A DNA stretch of 64,000 bases from DATMER01 sp035556715 (GTDB lineage Bacteria > Acidobacteriota > Thermoanaerobaculia > Multivoradales > UBA5704), in assembly GCA_035556715.1 (NCBI GenBank), contig DATMER010000080.1, forward strand, positions 7,057 to 71,056, given 5' to 3'. A program made the position numbers and the translations under genes. Positions within the stretch are counted from its first letter, which is position 1. The number at the start of each line of letters is the position of its first letter. Shown piece after piece: positions 1-8,795 of this stretch. The notes under the pieces were generated by a model. That model did not search any database, had not been told where the DNA came from, and saw nothing but the letters and a program-made list of their open reading frames with translations.

Positions 1-521
1 AGGACGGACATGGCGTGCTCCACGTCGTCGGCGTCGGAGGCCACGTCCGTGCTGAAGAGGGTCCGGCCTACGATGGTGTAGGTGAGGCGCATCATCTCGG
101 AGGCGACGTCGATCGGATAGTTCTTGAGCTGCTCCCAGCGATCGAGCATCGCGGCCGTGGCCTCGGTCATGCGTTCCACGAAACCGTCTACGGCGGCGGG
201 CCGGAAGGCGGGCTGGATCAGCCGGCGCTCCCGGCGCCAGGTCTCGCCGTTCGCGGTGAGCAGGCCGAGCCCGGTCATCTCCCGGATCCGGAGGGAGCTG
301 CGCGTCTCTTTGTCGTAGAGGTCGGCGCGCTCCTGGAGGACCTGGCGGACGTGGTTGGGATGCGCGGCGAGGTGGAGGATGTTGGGGCCGAGCCGGAAGC
401 GGACGACGTCGCCGAACCGGTCGCGCGATTCGAGGAGCAAACGCAGCACGTCCCGGCGGAAGGGGAAAAGGTTTCCAACGACAGGGAGGCCGTGGGGGCC
501 CGGCGCGGTCCGCGGAGTCAA
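1..521 (-). CDS. Cytochrome P450, N-terminal part (cut by window edge)
   Basis: Haem-thiolate monooxygenase of the cytochrome P450 superfamily; only the first ~173 residues are in the window. Visible features are the proline/glycine entry segment (GPHGLPVVGNLFPF), the beta-1 region, and the helix B-C stretch with the WRxxR-like motif (ETWRRERRLIQPAF), where W and R contact haem propionates in the family. The I-helix and the Cys-containing haem loop lie beyond base 1. No ATG is available. The frame starts best at a TTG whose bases overlap the TGA stop of the upstream sulfotransferase gene (TTGA), which implies translational coupling and one operon. The substrate cannot be inferred. Confidence 0.85.
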   Translation of the reverse strand, partial: MTPRTAPGPHGLPVVGNLFPFRRDVLRLLLESRDRFGDVVRFRLGPNILHLAAHPNHVRQVLQERADLYDKETRSSLRIREMTGLGLLTANGETWRRERRLIQPAFRPAAVDGFVERMTEATAAMLDRWEQLKNYPIDVASEMMRLTYTIVGRTLFSTDVASDADDVEHAMSV

Positions 522-1633
522 GCCGGGTATCCCCACTCCTCGAAGCTGCGCCGCCAGGCGTTCGAGACCCGCTCGCGTGTCTCCGGCGGCAGATGCTCGT
601 AGCGGTTCTTGCGGTAGCCCTGGAGCGATTCGACGTAGCCGCGCAGCTTCGGCTCGAAGCGGTCGAAACCTGGAAGATCCAACCGTTCATAGACCCGAGC
701 CGTCTGGCCGATCGGATCGGCATCCAGGTCGGAGAACGCGACCTCGTGCAGCCGGCCGGCGGGGATCAGCGCCCGCTCCTCGAAGTAGGCGTCGTACATC
801 ACCTTGTAGCGCGTGAGGATGACGTCGTCGAGCCCTTCGAGCTCGGGCCGCTGCAGGTAGGTGTACCAGCCGGCCGTGTCGTAATAGTGCTGGAACGAGC
901 GGAAGATGGTGTAGGGATCGCGGTGGATGTGGACGAAGCGCGCGTCCGGAAACATTTCGAGGAGCAGGCGCACGCGGGCGGTGTGTGGCGGCGATTTGAG
1001 GACGAGCGGCTTGCCCTGGCGGACGGTCAGCTTGCGCAGGAACCAGAGGAAGGCGGCCTTCCACTCGTCGATCTCGTTCTGCGGCACGCCGCGGAAGGTC
1101 AGGTAGCGCTCGTAGAACGCGGTGTTGCGCGGGAACGAGATCCCAGGATAAAGCGATCGGAAGCAGGCCAGGGTAGGGGCGAACTCGTCTTCCTGCGGCG
1201 CGTCGAAGGAGAGCGCCACGTTGTCCATGGGACGGGTGTCGGGCAGCAGCGCGCGGAAGCGCCGCGTGTTGAAGGCTTCGGTGGTCAGGAAGGTGTGCGG
1301 GTTGACCACCTGGTAGGTGTTGGCGAAGCCGAACTGGCCGTCGAGCGCGAGGAGGTTGTGCAGATGGGTGGTGCCGCTGCGCCAGTGTCCGAGGACGAAC
1401 AGCGGGGGTCCGGCGAGACCGGTCTTCTCGATCGTCTCGCCATGGAGCCGCTCTTCTTTCCTCCGGTACCAGGAGTTCATAAGGCTGAGCGCGGAGATGA
1501 AGAGGGCGCGGTGCCAGTACGCGGGATCGACGGCAAAGCGGTTCTCGCGCAGCAACCGCCACCACGCGTCCGCCGTGATCCCGGCGAGATAGTTGTGCCC
1601 GAGGCTCCAGCGGTGCTTCAGCCTGGCTGCCAT
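518..1633 (-). CDS. Sulfotransferase family protein
   Basis: Predicted PAPS-dependent sulfotransferase, 371 residues, transferring sulfate to an unknown acceptor. The 5'-phosphosulfate-binding loop is GHWRSGTTHLHNLL near residue 83. The 3'-phosphate-binding segment HIHRDPYTIFRS lies near residue 235, preceded by LVLKSPPHTARV, all typical of the Sulfotransfer_3 type. Its stop overlaps the TTG start of the P450 gene by 4 nt, and its start overlaps the 3' end of the kinase-fusion gene by 16 nt, so the three genes are tightly packed. The P450 neighbour suggests oxidation and sulfation of a lipid or secondary metabolite, which is inference only. Confidence 0.9.
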   Translation of the reverse strand: MAARLKHRWSLGHNYLAGITADAWWRLLRENRFAVDPAYWHRALFISALSLMNSWYRRKEERLHGETIEKTGLAGPPLFVLGHWRSGTTHLHNLLALDGQFGFANTYQVVNPHTFLTTEAFNTRRFRALLPDTRPMDNVALSFDAPQEDEFAPTLACFRSLYPGISFPRNTAFYERYLTFRGVPQNEIDEWKAAFLWFLRKLTVRQGKPLVLKSPPHTARVRLLLEMFPDARFVHIHRDPYTIFRSFQHYYDTAGWYTYLQRPELEGLDDVILTRYKVMYDAYFEERALIPAGRLHEVAFSDLDADPIGQTARVYERLDLPGFDRFEPKLRGYVESLQGYRKNRYEHLPPETRERVSNAWRRSFEEWGYPA

Positions 1634-4428
1634 GAAGGGTGTCTCCTTGCGCGGGAGTCTATACGCAGGGAGTCCTTGATGGCTGGGGGCGGAGTATGGG
1701 CGATCTTCCGGTGCAGCTCCTGGCGGTCGCGGCTGAGGAGCGAGGCATAGGCGGCATCCTGGATGAGGGTGTGCTTGAAGGAGTAGCGGGCCCTGCGGCC
1801 GGCTCCCCGGCGATGGACGAGCTCGCCCTGGAGGAGCCTGTCGAGGCCCTGCTGGAGCGCCGCTTCATCGAGCGAGGAGAGGCTCCGGAGCAGCTCGAAG
1901 GAGAAGGTCCGGCCGATGACAGAGGCGACCTGAGCCACCTCTTTGGCGGGGCCGGGCTGATCGAGCCTCGCCGCCAGGCAGGCGCTGAGGGTGGTGGGGA
2001 TCTCCGGCGTGTCGCCGGACCATCCGGTCTCCAGGAGCATCCGGGTCATCTCTTCGACGAAGAGGGGGACGCCGTCGGTCCGCTCGACGATCTGCTGGCG
2101 GATGTGGGGCGGCATCGTCCTCCCGCGGAGGAGGTTGTCGATCAGGAGACCGGTCTCGATTTCCGAGAGCGGGCCGAGGCCGAGATGGGTGACCTGGGCG
2201 CGGAATCCCCAGGGCGCCTTGAGCTCGGGCCGGAAGGTCGCGACGAGGAGCAGCGGCACCCCGGTGATCTCGTCGAACAGGAGGCTCAGGAGCTCGAGCG
2301 TCAGAGGGTCGGCCCACTGGAGGTCCTCGATGAGCAGCACCAGGGGGCGGCGCTCCGCCACGTCTGCGAAGAGCGCGGCGAGAGCGTCGAGCGTCTGCTT
2401 CTGCTGCTCGTCCGGGCTCAGGTCCAGTGGAGGATAGACGTCCTCGAAGGGCAGGGAGAAGAGCGGGGCGAGCAGGGGGACGGTCTCTTCCAGGGGGGCT
2501 TCGTGCCAGGCGAGGAAGTCTTCGAGCTGGTGGAGCCTGAGCCTGGGATCGAGGCTTTCCCAGCGGAAGAGGGCGTGCTCCAGCAGGTCCACGACAGGTG
2601 CCAGGGGAGTGTTGCGGGTGGTTGGGGAGCCGTAGGCGGTCCACCAGTCCGGCGACTCCGTCTCGTTGGAGAGGCGCTCCCGCAGCGCTCTCGCCAGGCG
2701 CGACTTGCCGATCCCGGCCTCGCCGCTGATCATGACCGCCTGGCCCATGCCCCCGATCGCGAGGCGGGCGCGGTCGAGGAGGAGGTTGAGCTCCTGCTCG
2801 CGTCCCACCATGGGAGTGGAGGAGAGGCCGCTGTCGCTCTCCCGCAGGTTCACGGCTCCGGTCACCCGGAATACCGGGACGCCGCCGTCCGAGCCCGGGA
2901 GGGAGACGGACGCCAGGGACTCGGTGGTGAAGCCGCGGGCGATCAGCTCGCGGGTGGCGGCGCTCACCACGACCCCCGGGTTCGTCATGGCGCTCTCGAT
3001 CGCGGTGGCGATATCCAGGGTGGCGCCGGGCTGGAGCTGCTCTTCCCGGTTGGGCCGGTTCACCACCACGGCGGGACCGGTGTGGACGGCGATGCGCAGG
3101 GCGAGCCGCCGCCGGGTGCCCGGAACGAGGCCGATCTCTTCGCCGCGGACGGCGAGCTCGCGCGCCGCCCGGACGGCCCGCGCGGCGTCGTCCTCCCGGG
3201 TCTGGGGATAGCCGAAGTAAAGCCAGATCCGGTGACCGAGGGCGGCTCCCAGGGTCCCGGAGTGCTGGTGGCAGAGGCTCGTGACGAGGTCCTGGACGGC
3301 GTCCGAGGCTTCGGAGAGCGCCTCGGAATCCAGGAAGGCGGTTTCGCCGGACTCTTCGTCGAGCCCCATCAATCCGCAGCAGACCACGGTCAGCGGCCGT
3401 TGCTCGCCGAGGGTCCGGCGCCGCCTCGGGTCCATGATGATCGTGGAGCCTTCGATCTCCTGGAGAGGAGAGATCTGCACCGTGCTCCGCACCGTGCTTG
3501 GCGAGACTGTGCGCGTTCCCCAGGCCGGCGCGGAGGCCAGGGCTTCGGAGACCTCTCTCGCGCTCCGGGGCCGCCGCGCGGGCTCCTTCTGGAGCAGGGC
3601 GTCGATCAGCTCCGAGACCGTTTCCGGGAAAGCCGGGCACAGCCTGCGCACGGGCGGCTGCTGGTGGTTGCAGACCCGGGTCAGGGTGTCGACGGGCGTC
3701 TCCGCCTGGAAGGGGGAAACCCTCGTGGCCGCTTCGTAGAGCAGGACTCCGAGCGAGAAGAGGTCCGAGCGCGGGTCGAGGGCCAGGCCGTTGGCCTGCT
3801 CCGGAGACATGGCGCGATAGGTTCCAACCACGCAGCCGGGCGATGTCGCCGATGTCGCCTCAGCGGTGGGGGAGCCGGATTCGTAGAGCTTGGCGAGGCC
3901 GAAGTCCAGGACCTTGGCTCGTCCGGACGGCGCCAGGATGACGTTCTCGGCCTTGAGGTCGCGATGGAGCAGGCCCTGGACATGAGCTTCTTCGAGGGCG
4001 CCCGCCACATCGCGGGCAAGACGGATGACCTCTCCGGGATCCAGGGCGCCTTGCAGCAGCCGTCCGGTCAGGGTGGCTCCCTCGACGTATTCGAGGACGA
4101 TCCAGTCGCCTTCCGGAGTCTCGAGGAGGTCATGGATCTGGACGATGGCGGGATGGCTGAGCTTGGCGACGGCGCGGGCTTCGCGGCGGAAGCGCTCGCG
4201 CCGGAGCGGCTCGTCCGCCACGTCGGACAGGATCTTCTTGAGGGCGACCCGGCGCTCCAGGCGCTCATCCCAGGCGGCATAGACCACGCCCATGCCGCCG
4301 GAGCCGAGCTTGCGCTCCAGGTGATAAGGACCGATGCGCTCGGGACGGACCGGCCGGTCCACTGGCGGCCTCATCCCTTCCCGAACCTCTGGAGACGCGT
4401 ACATGGGCTCTGTCGAATGGAACGACAC
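1618..4428 (-). CDS. Ser/Thr protein kinase - cyclase-like - AAA ATPase fusion protein
   Basis: Multidomain cytoplasmic signalling protein, 936 residues. Residues ~32-295 form a Hanks-type kinase: Gly-rich loop LGSGGMGVVY, VALKK lysine, HRDLKAENV catalytic loop, DFGLAKL, SPEQANG. Residues ~340-525 resemble a class III nucleotide cyclase, but the two metal-binding Asp positions look replaced (CCGLMGLD and GHRIWLYFG), so this domain is probably non-catalytic. Residues ~545-870 are an AAA/STAND-type ATPase with Walker A GEAGIGKSRL and Walker B LVLLIEDLQWAD. The family usually continues into long TPR repeats, but here the protein stops soon after the DAAYASLL motif. The assigned start is a GTG that abuts an AAGGAGG ribosome site, so a later start (MYASPEV at 4404 or MRPPVD at 4374) is possible. 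Confidence 0.9.
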   Translation of the reverse strand: MSFHSTEPMYASPEVREGMRPPVDRPVRPERIGPYHLERKLGSGGMGVVYAAWDERLERRVALKKILSDVADEPLRRERFRREARAVAKLSHPAIVQIHDLLETPEGDWIVLEYVEGATLTGRLLQGALDPGEVIRLARDVAGALEEAHVQGLLHRDLKAENVILAPSGRAKVLDFGLAKLYESGSPTAEATSATSPGCVVGTYRAMSPEQANGLALDPRSDLFSLGVLLYEAATRVSPFQAETPVDTLTRVCNHQQPPVRRLCPAFPETVSELIDALLQKEPARRPRSAREVSEALASAPAWGTRTVSPSTVRSTVQISPLQEIEGSTIIMDPRRRRTLGEQRPLTVVCCGLMGLDEESGETAFLDSEALSEASDAVQDLVTSLCHQHSGTLGAALGHRIWLYFGYPQTREDDAARAVRAARELAVRGEEIGLVPGTRRRLALRIAVHTGPAVVVNRPNREEQLQPGATLDIATAIESAMTNPGVVVSAATRELIARGFTTESLASVSLPGSDGGVPVFRVTGAVNLRESDSGLSSTPMVGREQELNLLLDRARLAIGGMGQAVMISGEAGIGKSRLARALRERLSNETESPDWWTAYGSPTTRNTPLAPVVDLLEHALFRWESLDPRLRLHQLEDFLAWHEAPLEETVPLLAPLFSLPFEDVYPPLDLSPDEQQKQTLDALAALFADVAERRPLVLLIEDLQWADPLTLELLSLLFDEITGVPLLLVATFRPELKAPWGFRAQVTHLGLGPLSEIETGLLIDNLLRGRTMPPHIRQQIVERTDGVPLFVEEMTRMLLETGWSGDTPEIPTTLSACLAARLDQPGPAKEVAQVASVIGRTFSFELLRSLSSLDEAALQQGLDRLLQGELVHRRGAGRRARYSFKHTLIQDAAYASLLSRDRQELHRKIAHTPPPAIKDSLRIDSRARRHPSWQPG

Positions 4429-4470
4429 CTCCTTAAAGTCAGGAGTGGGGGCAGGGGCCCGGGAATTTCA

Positions 4471-4598
4471 GGCCCCTCACCCCCGTCCCCTCTCCCATCG
4501 CACTCCCTTCCCCCGGGAGAGGGGCGCCCCCTCCCGCGTTTTCCCCCTCTCCCGGCCGGTGGGAGGGGATGGGAGAGGGGGTCAGGGGGTGAGGGGCC
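4471..4598. repeat. Palindromic G/C-rich repeat, family A copy 1
   Basis: Imperfect long inverted repeat. The left arm begins GCCCCTCACCCCC and contains CCCCTCTCCC; the right arm contains GGGAGAGGGGG and ends GGGGGTGAGGGGC. Inner CCTCTCCC/GGGAGAGG blocks make each arm partly self-complementary. Related copies lie at 17513, 27971 and 56039. The right arm supplies the last codons of the prolyl oligopeptidase gene (ending RECGRPLTP). REP-like or MITE-like; no transposase is attached. Confidence 0.8.
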
Positions 4599-6762
4599 TC
4601 CCGCACTCCCTGACCATCCCGAGCTGCCAGCGGAAGAAGGCCATCTCGTCCACGAGCTTGCGGAGCTGCATGTCCACGGGCGCTCCCATGCCGTGGCCCG
4701 CTTCGCGCTCGACCTGGAGGAGGATCGGCTCCTGCGCGGGATCGCTCGCTGTCGAGGCCTGGAGGAGGGCGGTCATCTTGCGGGCGTGGAGCGGATGGAC
4801 GCGCTCGTCGCGCTCGCCCGCGGTCAGGAGCACGGACGGGTACTTCGTCCCTTTCTTTACATTGTGGTAGGGCGAGTAGCGGCGGAGGTATTGAAACTGT
4901 TTCGAATCGGCGCTCGATCCGTACTCGCTCACCCAGTTGCGGGCGCGCAGGTAGTTGTGGAAGCGGAGCATGTCGAGGAGCGGCACGCCGGAGACCGCGG
5001 CGGAGAAGAGCTCCGGGCGCTGAGTGAGCGCGGCGCCCGTGAGCAGGCCGCCGTTGGAGGCGCCGGTGATGCCGAGCCGCTCCGGCCGGGTGTAGCCGTT
5101 GGCGATCAGCCACTCGGCCGCGGCGATGAAGTCGTCGAAGGTGTTCTGCTTGTGCTCGAACATCCCGGCCTCGTGCCAGGCCTCGCCAAACTCTCCGCCG
5201 CCGCGCAGGTTGGCGATGGCGAAGACGCCGCCGTCCTCGAACCAGGGGAGCTGGCCGCTGTTGAAGAAGGGGGTCATGGGGATGGCGAAGCCGCCGTAGC
5301 CCTCCAGGACCGTGGGGTTGCAGCCGTCGAGCTTCAATCCCTTTTTGTGGACCACGAACATGCTGACCCGGGTGCCGTCTTTCGAGTTGTACCAGACCTG
5401 CTTCACCTCCAGGCTCGCGGGATCGAAGGCGGTCTCCTCCCGCCACCAGAGCGTCCTCTCGCCGGTGCGCAGGTTCACGCGGTAGAGGCTCGGCGGCTCG
5501 TTGAAGCTGGTGTAGAAAAGGTAGCCGACCGGGCTCTCGGGGCTGCCGGCGAGGTCCGCCGAGCCGATGCCGGGCAGCGCCAGGGGACCCCGGGGTGTGC
5601 CGTCCAGCTCGAAGAGCTCGATCCGGGTGCTGGCGTCGTGAAGGTAGATGCCGGCCAGGAGGTCGCCCACCTGCCAGATGTAGACGAGGGCCTGCTTGCG
5701 CTCGGGGATCAGCTCGCGCCAGCGCTCCGGCGACGGGTCTTTCAGGTCCACGGCCACGACCCTGCGGTTGAGGGCATTGAGGGTGGTGCTCATGTAGAAG
5801 GTGTCGCCCACGATCGGGTCGGCATAGCGGTAGACGTCGGGCAGTCCGTTGATGGATTTCTGCCCCACGACGATGGGGCGGTGCTCGGCTTTACCATCCT
5901 CAAGCCACTGGCGGAAGTCCATGACCCAGAGGTCGTTCGAGTTGCTGCCGGTCCACTGCCCGAGCACGAGCCAGCGGCCGTCGCGGCTCAGCCGGCCGAA
6001 AGGACCCCAGGTCGAGGCCGCGGGTCCTTCCTTCGGCTGTTCCAGGAGAACGCGGTCCTGCTTGGGATCGGTCCCGACCTTGTGGAAGCGGATGCGCCGC
6101 GAGTAGGGATCGTTCAGCTCCTGCAGGTTGTTGTAGACGAATCCCGAGCTGTCGGGCAGCCAGTCCACCTCGCGGACCCGGTTGCGGATCTCGTCCGGCA
6201 GCCATCTGCCGGTCTCTACCTCGACGAGGTGGAGAGTGGCGTTCTCGTCGCCGGACCGGAAGAGACCCACGGCGACGAGGCGGCCGTCCTGGCTCGGCAT
6301 GAACCAGCCGATCGTGGTGAGGCCGCTCGGGTCTCGGAGGTTGGGGTCAACGAGGGGGCGGGCCTGGGCGTCGCCTTCCGAGATCATGAGCACCGGCTGG
6401 TTCTTTTCAGGGCTTCCGACGAGAAAGAAGAGCTTCTCGCCGCGCACCATGGGAGCGGAGCGGAAGCCCGACTTGCCGGTAGCTGCCTTGACGCGCGCCT
6501 CCAGCTCTTTGCGGCCGGGCAGGTTGTCGAGGACCGAGCGCGCCCAGGCGTTCTGGGCGTCGGTCCAGGCGCCGACCCGGGCGTCGAGCTCCGGATCGGG
6601 CTTCGACATCTCGGGCGCCGCGCTCCCTTCGAGCCAGCGGTAGGGGTCGATGACCTCCGTGCCGTGGAGGACTTCGCGGACGGGCCGGGTCTCGGTGGGA
6701 GGTGGAGCGGCAGTCCACGCGAGACTGACGAGGGCGGCGGCGATGACGAGCGTTCGGCGCAT
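4582..6762 (-). CDS. Prolyl oligopeptidase family serine peptidase (S9A)
   Basis: Exported prolyl oligopeptidase, 726 residues, cleaving short peptides after proline. The N-terminus has a hydrophobic signal-like segment (RRTLVIAAALVSLAWTAA). It is followed by the S9 N-terminal helix region (DPYRWLEG), a beta-propeller, and a C-terminal alpha/beta-hydrolase domain. The catalytic triad is visible as S569 in GASNGG, D652 in GERDERV and H690 in EAGHGMG. Length fits the family (~690-730). The C-terminal tail runs into a palindromic repeat, so the last ~6 residues may be repeat-derived. It stands alone: the next gene upstream ends 75 bp away. Confidence 0.95.
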   Translation of the reverse strand: MRRTLVIAAALVSLAWTAAPPPTETRPVREVLHGTEVIDPYRWLEGSAAPEMSKPDPELDARVGAWTDAQNAWARSVLDNLPGRKELEARVKAATGKSGFRSAPMVRGEKLFFLVGSPEKNQPVLMISEGDAQARPLVDPNLRDPSGLTTIGWFMPSQDGRLVAVGLFRSGDENATLHLVEVETGRWLPDEIRNRVREVDWLPDSSGFVYNNLQELNDPYSRRIRFHKVGTDPKQDRVLLEQPKEGPAASTWGPFGRLSRDGRWLVLGQWTGSNSNDLWVMDFRQWLEDGKAEHRPIVVGQKSINGLPDVYRYADPIVGDTFYMSTTLNALNRRVVAVDLKDPSPERWRELIPERKQALVYIWQVGDLLAGIYLHDASTRIELFELDGTPRGPLALPGIGSADLAGSPESPVGYLFYTSFNEPPSLYRVNLRTGERTLWWREETAFDPASLEVKQVWYNSKDGTRVSMFVVHKKGLKLDGCNPTVLEGYGGFAIPMTPFFNSGQLPWFEDGGVFAIANLRGGGEFGEAWHEAGMFEHKQNTFDDFIAAAEWLIANGYTRPERLGITGASNGGLLTGAALTQRPELFSAAVSGVPLLDMLRFHNYLRARNWVSEYGSSADSKQFQYLRRYSPYHNVKKGTKYPSVLLTAGERDERVHPLHARKMTALLQASTASDPAQEPILLQVEREAGHGMGAPVDMQLRKLVDEMAFFRWQLGMVRECGRPLTP

Positions 6763-6836
6763 GGAGATCCTCCGTCCAAGGGGTTGGACCTGTTACGAAG
6801 GATAGGACGAGGAGGTTTTGCCGCAGTTAGCTGGCG

Positions 6837-8543
6837 CTACTCCTCGCAGACAAACCGCAAGGTCCAGGCGCAGTTGAGGTCGTTCCAGGACCCGCCCGGC
6901 CACATCATGCCGCAGTTCTCGTTCGTGCCGCCGTTCGGCTCTTTCTCAGCCCAGCCTTCGTAGTTGAGGAGCGTGCCGTCGTGCCAGCGCCAGACATCCT
7001 CCTGGGCGATGTCGGTGAGCCCGAGCCAGCGCTCGAACGCCGGGCTCTGGGAAGAGATCCAGGTGTTCTCCGCCGCAGTCTCGACCTTCGCGAGGTGCGA
7101 GCCGATGGCGGCGCAGGCGGCGCCCGCCGTGGCTTGGTCGACCTTGGTATTGCAGAAGCGATAGGTGTGTTCGTCGTAGACGCCCAGCGTGCACTGGCAG
7201 ATGTCCCCTTCATCGACATGCCCGTCGCCATCGTTGTCCGAGCCGTCGCAGACCTCGTCCGGACCGCTCCACCGGAACCGCAGGCGCGCCCGCGTGTCCT
7301 GCTCGTCCTCACGTTCCGACATGAAATAGACGACCTTGATCTTGTGCTGGCCGGCGAGGGTGCGCGTGTGGGTCTTCACCAGCGGCGGCGAAAAATTGGT
7401 CGGCCCGGTGCCGCTCAGCTCGGGGATGAACTGGCCGTCGATATAGGTATGGACGGAGTGGGTGAGCTCCACCTCGAAGTCGAAATCCCGCTCCGTGCCG
7501 AAGTCGAAGGTGCTTTCGAAGCGGGTCATGAAGCGGGTCTTGTCCTCGCCGTCGTTGCGCGTGATGAGCGTGCATGGAGGCCAGTCCTTTGCCTGGTCGT
7601 CGCCAGCCGGGTCCCAGGGGCAGCTCGTTATCGTGTTCCAGAGGTCCGAATCCGCATCGAAGTCCAGCTTGTCGAAATCGCTCGTCGCCCGCTTGAACAC
7701 GCGGTAGTAGGAAGGCACGGATTCGGGGTTGAACATGCTGCCTGTGTTGATGATGTAGTAGGAGGCGATCCAGCGGTTGACGGGCACGCTGGACTGGGGG
7801 GTGGCCGGCGGAGGCACTGCCATGTTGCAGTGCTGGTACCAGCGGAATGGAAGCTCGGGCTCGAAATAGAAGTTGGCCTCGCGGCCCAGACCGTCTACAT
7901 CGAAGTGGGGCGGAAAGGCTCGGCCCTCGATCCGGAAGTCATCCGGGAGCGTGTAGCCGGGAAGCTTCCAGCCCTTCACGAACGGCACCGGAATGCGATA
8001 GGGGAGGCTCGTGTCATAGAGATCGAGGCTGAGGTGGATGTGGTCCGACTGCCGCGTGCCGATCGTCTGACCCTTGGTGAACGTCTTCGTCGGCACGTCG
8101 GTGCCGTCATCGTGGTAATGGAGAACGTTGACGAGATTGCCGCAGCGGGTTTGGGGCTCGTGTCTGGTCGCGATCTCGCCGAAGTCGCCCTCGGCGGCGA
8201 AGTGCGCGAGGGTGATGTTCATCGGATAGCCGTTGATGCTGGTGAACTTGAGCCCGAGCGCATCGTCCGTCTTCCAGAAGATCGTCCCGGTCAGGGGCGC
8301 CACCACATCCTGGACGGCTGGCGTCACGGGGAGGAAATCGAGCCCGTAGAGCTGGTGTGGCCGCGTGTATCCGCCATGGTCCGAGATCGGCGCATTGTTG
8401 ATACCGGAGTAGATCCTGGCGGGCACTCCGTCGGGCATGGGCACGCGCAGCCCTGTCACCCGGCAATCGTTCTGGGCTGCCGAAGAGACCGGCAGCAGGG
8501 CGGCGAGGAGCAGGGCCGCGGGCTGGAAGCGCGAAATGGCCAT
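6837..8543 (-). CDS. Secreted protein: M23-like, PA14-like and C-type lectin domains
   Basis: A 568-residue exported protein with a signal peptide (ALLLAALLPVSSAAQ). Residues ~35-180 resemble an M23/LytM fold: PHQLYGLDF matches the H...D zinc-ligand region, VAPLTGTIFWK the following strand, and DHIHLSLD the HxH motif. The spacing is unusual, so peptidase activity is uncertain. The middle (~300-425) looks like a PA14-type carbohydrate-binding fold. Residues ~430-450 hold an acidic CDGSDNDGDGHVDEGD motif like the putative metal-binding repeats of MopE-type proteins. The last ~120 residues are a C-type lectin domain with EPNGG and WNDLNC ligand motifs and paired cysteines. A cell-wall or glycan-binding role is likely. 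Confidence 0.75.
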   Translation of the reverse strand: MAISRFQPAALLLAALLPVSSAAQNDCRVTGLRVPMPDGVPARIYSGINNAPISDHGGYTRPHQLYGLDFLPVTPAVQDVVAPLTGTIFWKTDDALGLKFTSINGYPMNITLAHFAAEGDFGEIATRHEPQTRCGNLVNVLHYHDDGTDVPTKTFTKGQTIGTRQSDHIHLSLDLYDTSLPYRIPVPFVKGWKLPGYTLPDDFRIEGRAFPPHFDVDGLGREANFYFEPELPFRWYQHCNMAVPPPATPQSSVPVNRWIASYYIINTGSMFNPESVPSYYRVFKRATSDFDKLDFDADSDLWNTITSCPWDPAGDDQAKDWPPCTLITRNDGEDKTRFMTRFESTFDFGTERDFDFEVELTHSVHTYIDGQFIPELSGTGPTNFSPPLVKTHTRTLAGQHKIKVVYFMSEREDEQDTRARLRFRWSGPDEVCDGSDNDGDGHVDEGDICQCTLGVYDEHTYRFCNTKVDQATAGAACAAIGSHLAKVETAAENTWISSQSPAFERWLGLTDIAQEDVWRWHDGTLLNYEGWAEKEPNGGTNENCGMMWPGGSWNDLNCAWTLRFVCEE

Positions 8544-8747
8544 GGAGTTGTTCCCCTTGTCGGTCCGGCCCCGAGATCATCCCGGGGAGGGCTGCAAACA
8601 GCCTAAGGACAGCCGCGTCCGCGATCCATGGGATGTTCGGACCACCCCGGTCCGGCCGGCGGGGATAGTCCTGCCGGCAGAGAAGGAAGAGAGGAGCGCC
8701 GCCGGGGGGACAGGGAACGTTGGGGGATTCCCGGGGAACGGAGAGAC

Positions 8748-8776
8748 GGCGCCCCTCTCATAAGAGAGTGGGCGCC
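8748..8776 (-). terminator. Hairpin, possible transcription terminator
   Basis: A 12-bp stem with one bulge (GGCGCCC-CTCTC paired with GAGAG-T-GGGCGCC) and an ATAA loop, 19 bp downstream of the DinB-family stop codon on the minus strand. No clear U-tract follows, so intrinsic termination is only plausible. Confidence 0.45.
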
Positions 8777-8795
8777 GGCCGCGAAACATTTCGCC

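Noticed and set aside
1639..6963. Very long plus-strand open frame opposite the kinase and peptidase genes
   Set aside because: It is antisense to two well-supported genes, has the residue bias of GC-rich shadow frames, and shows no domain or ribosome site.
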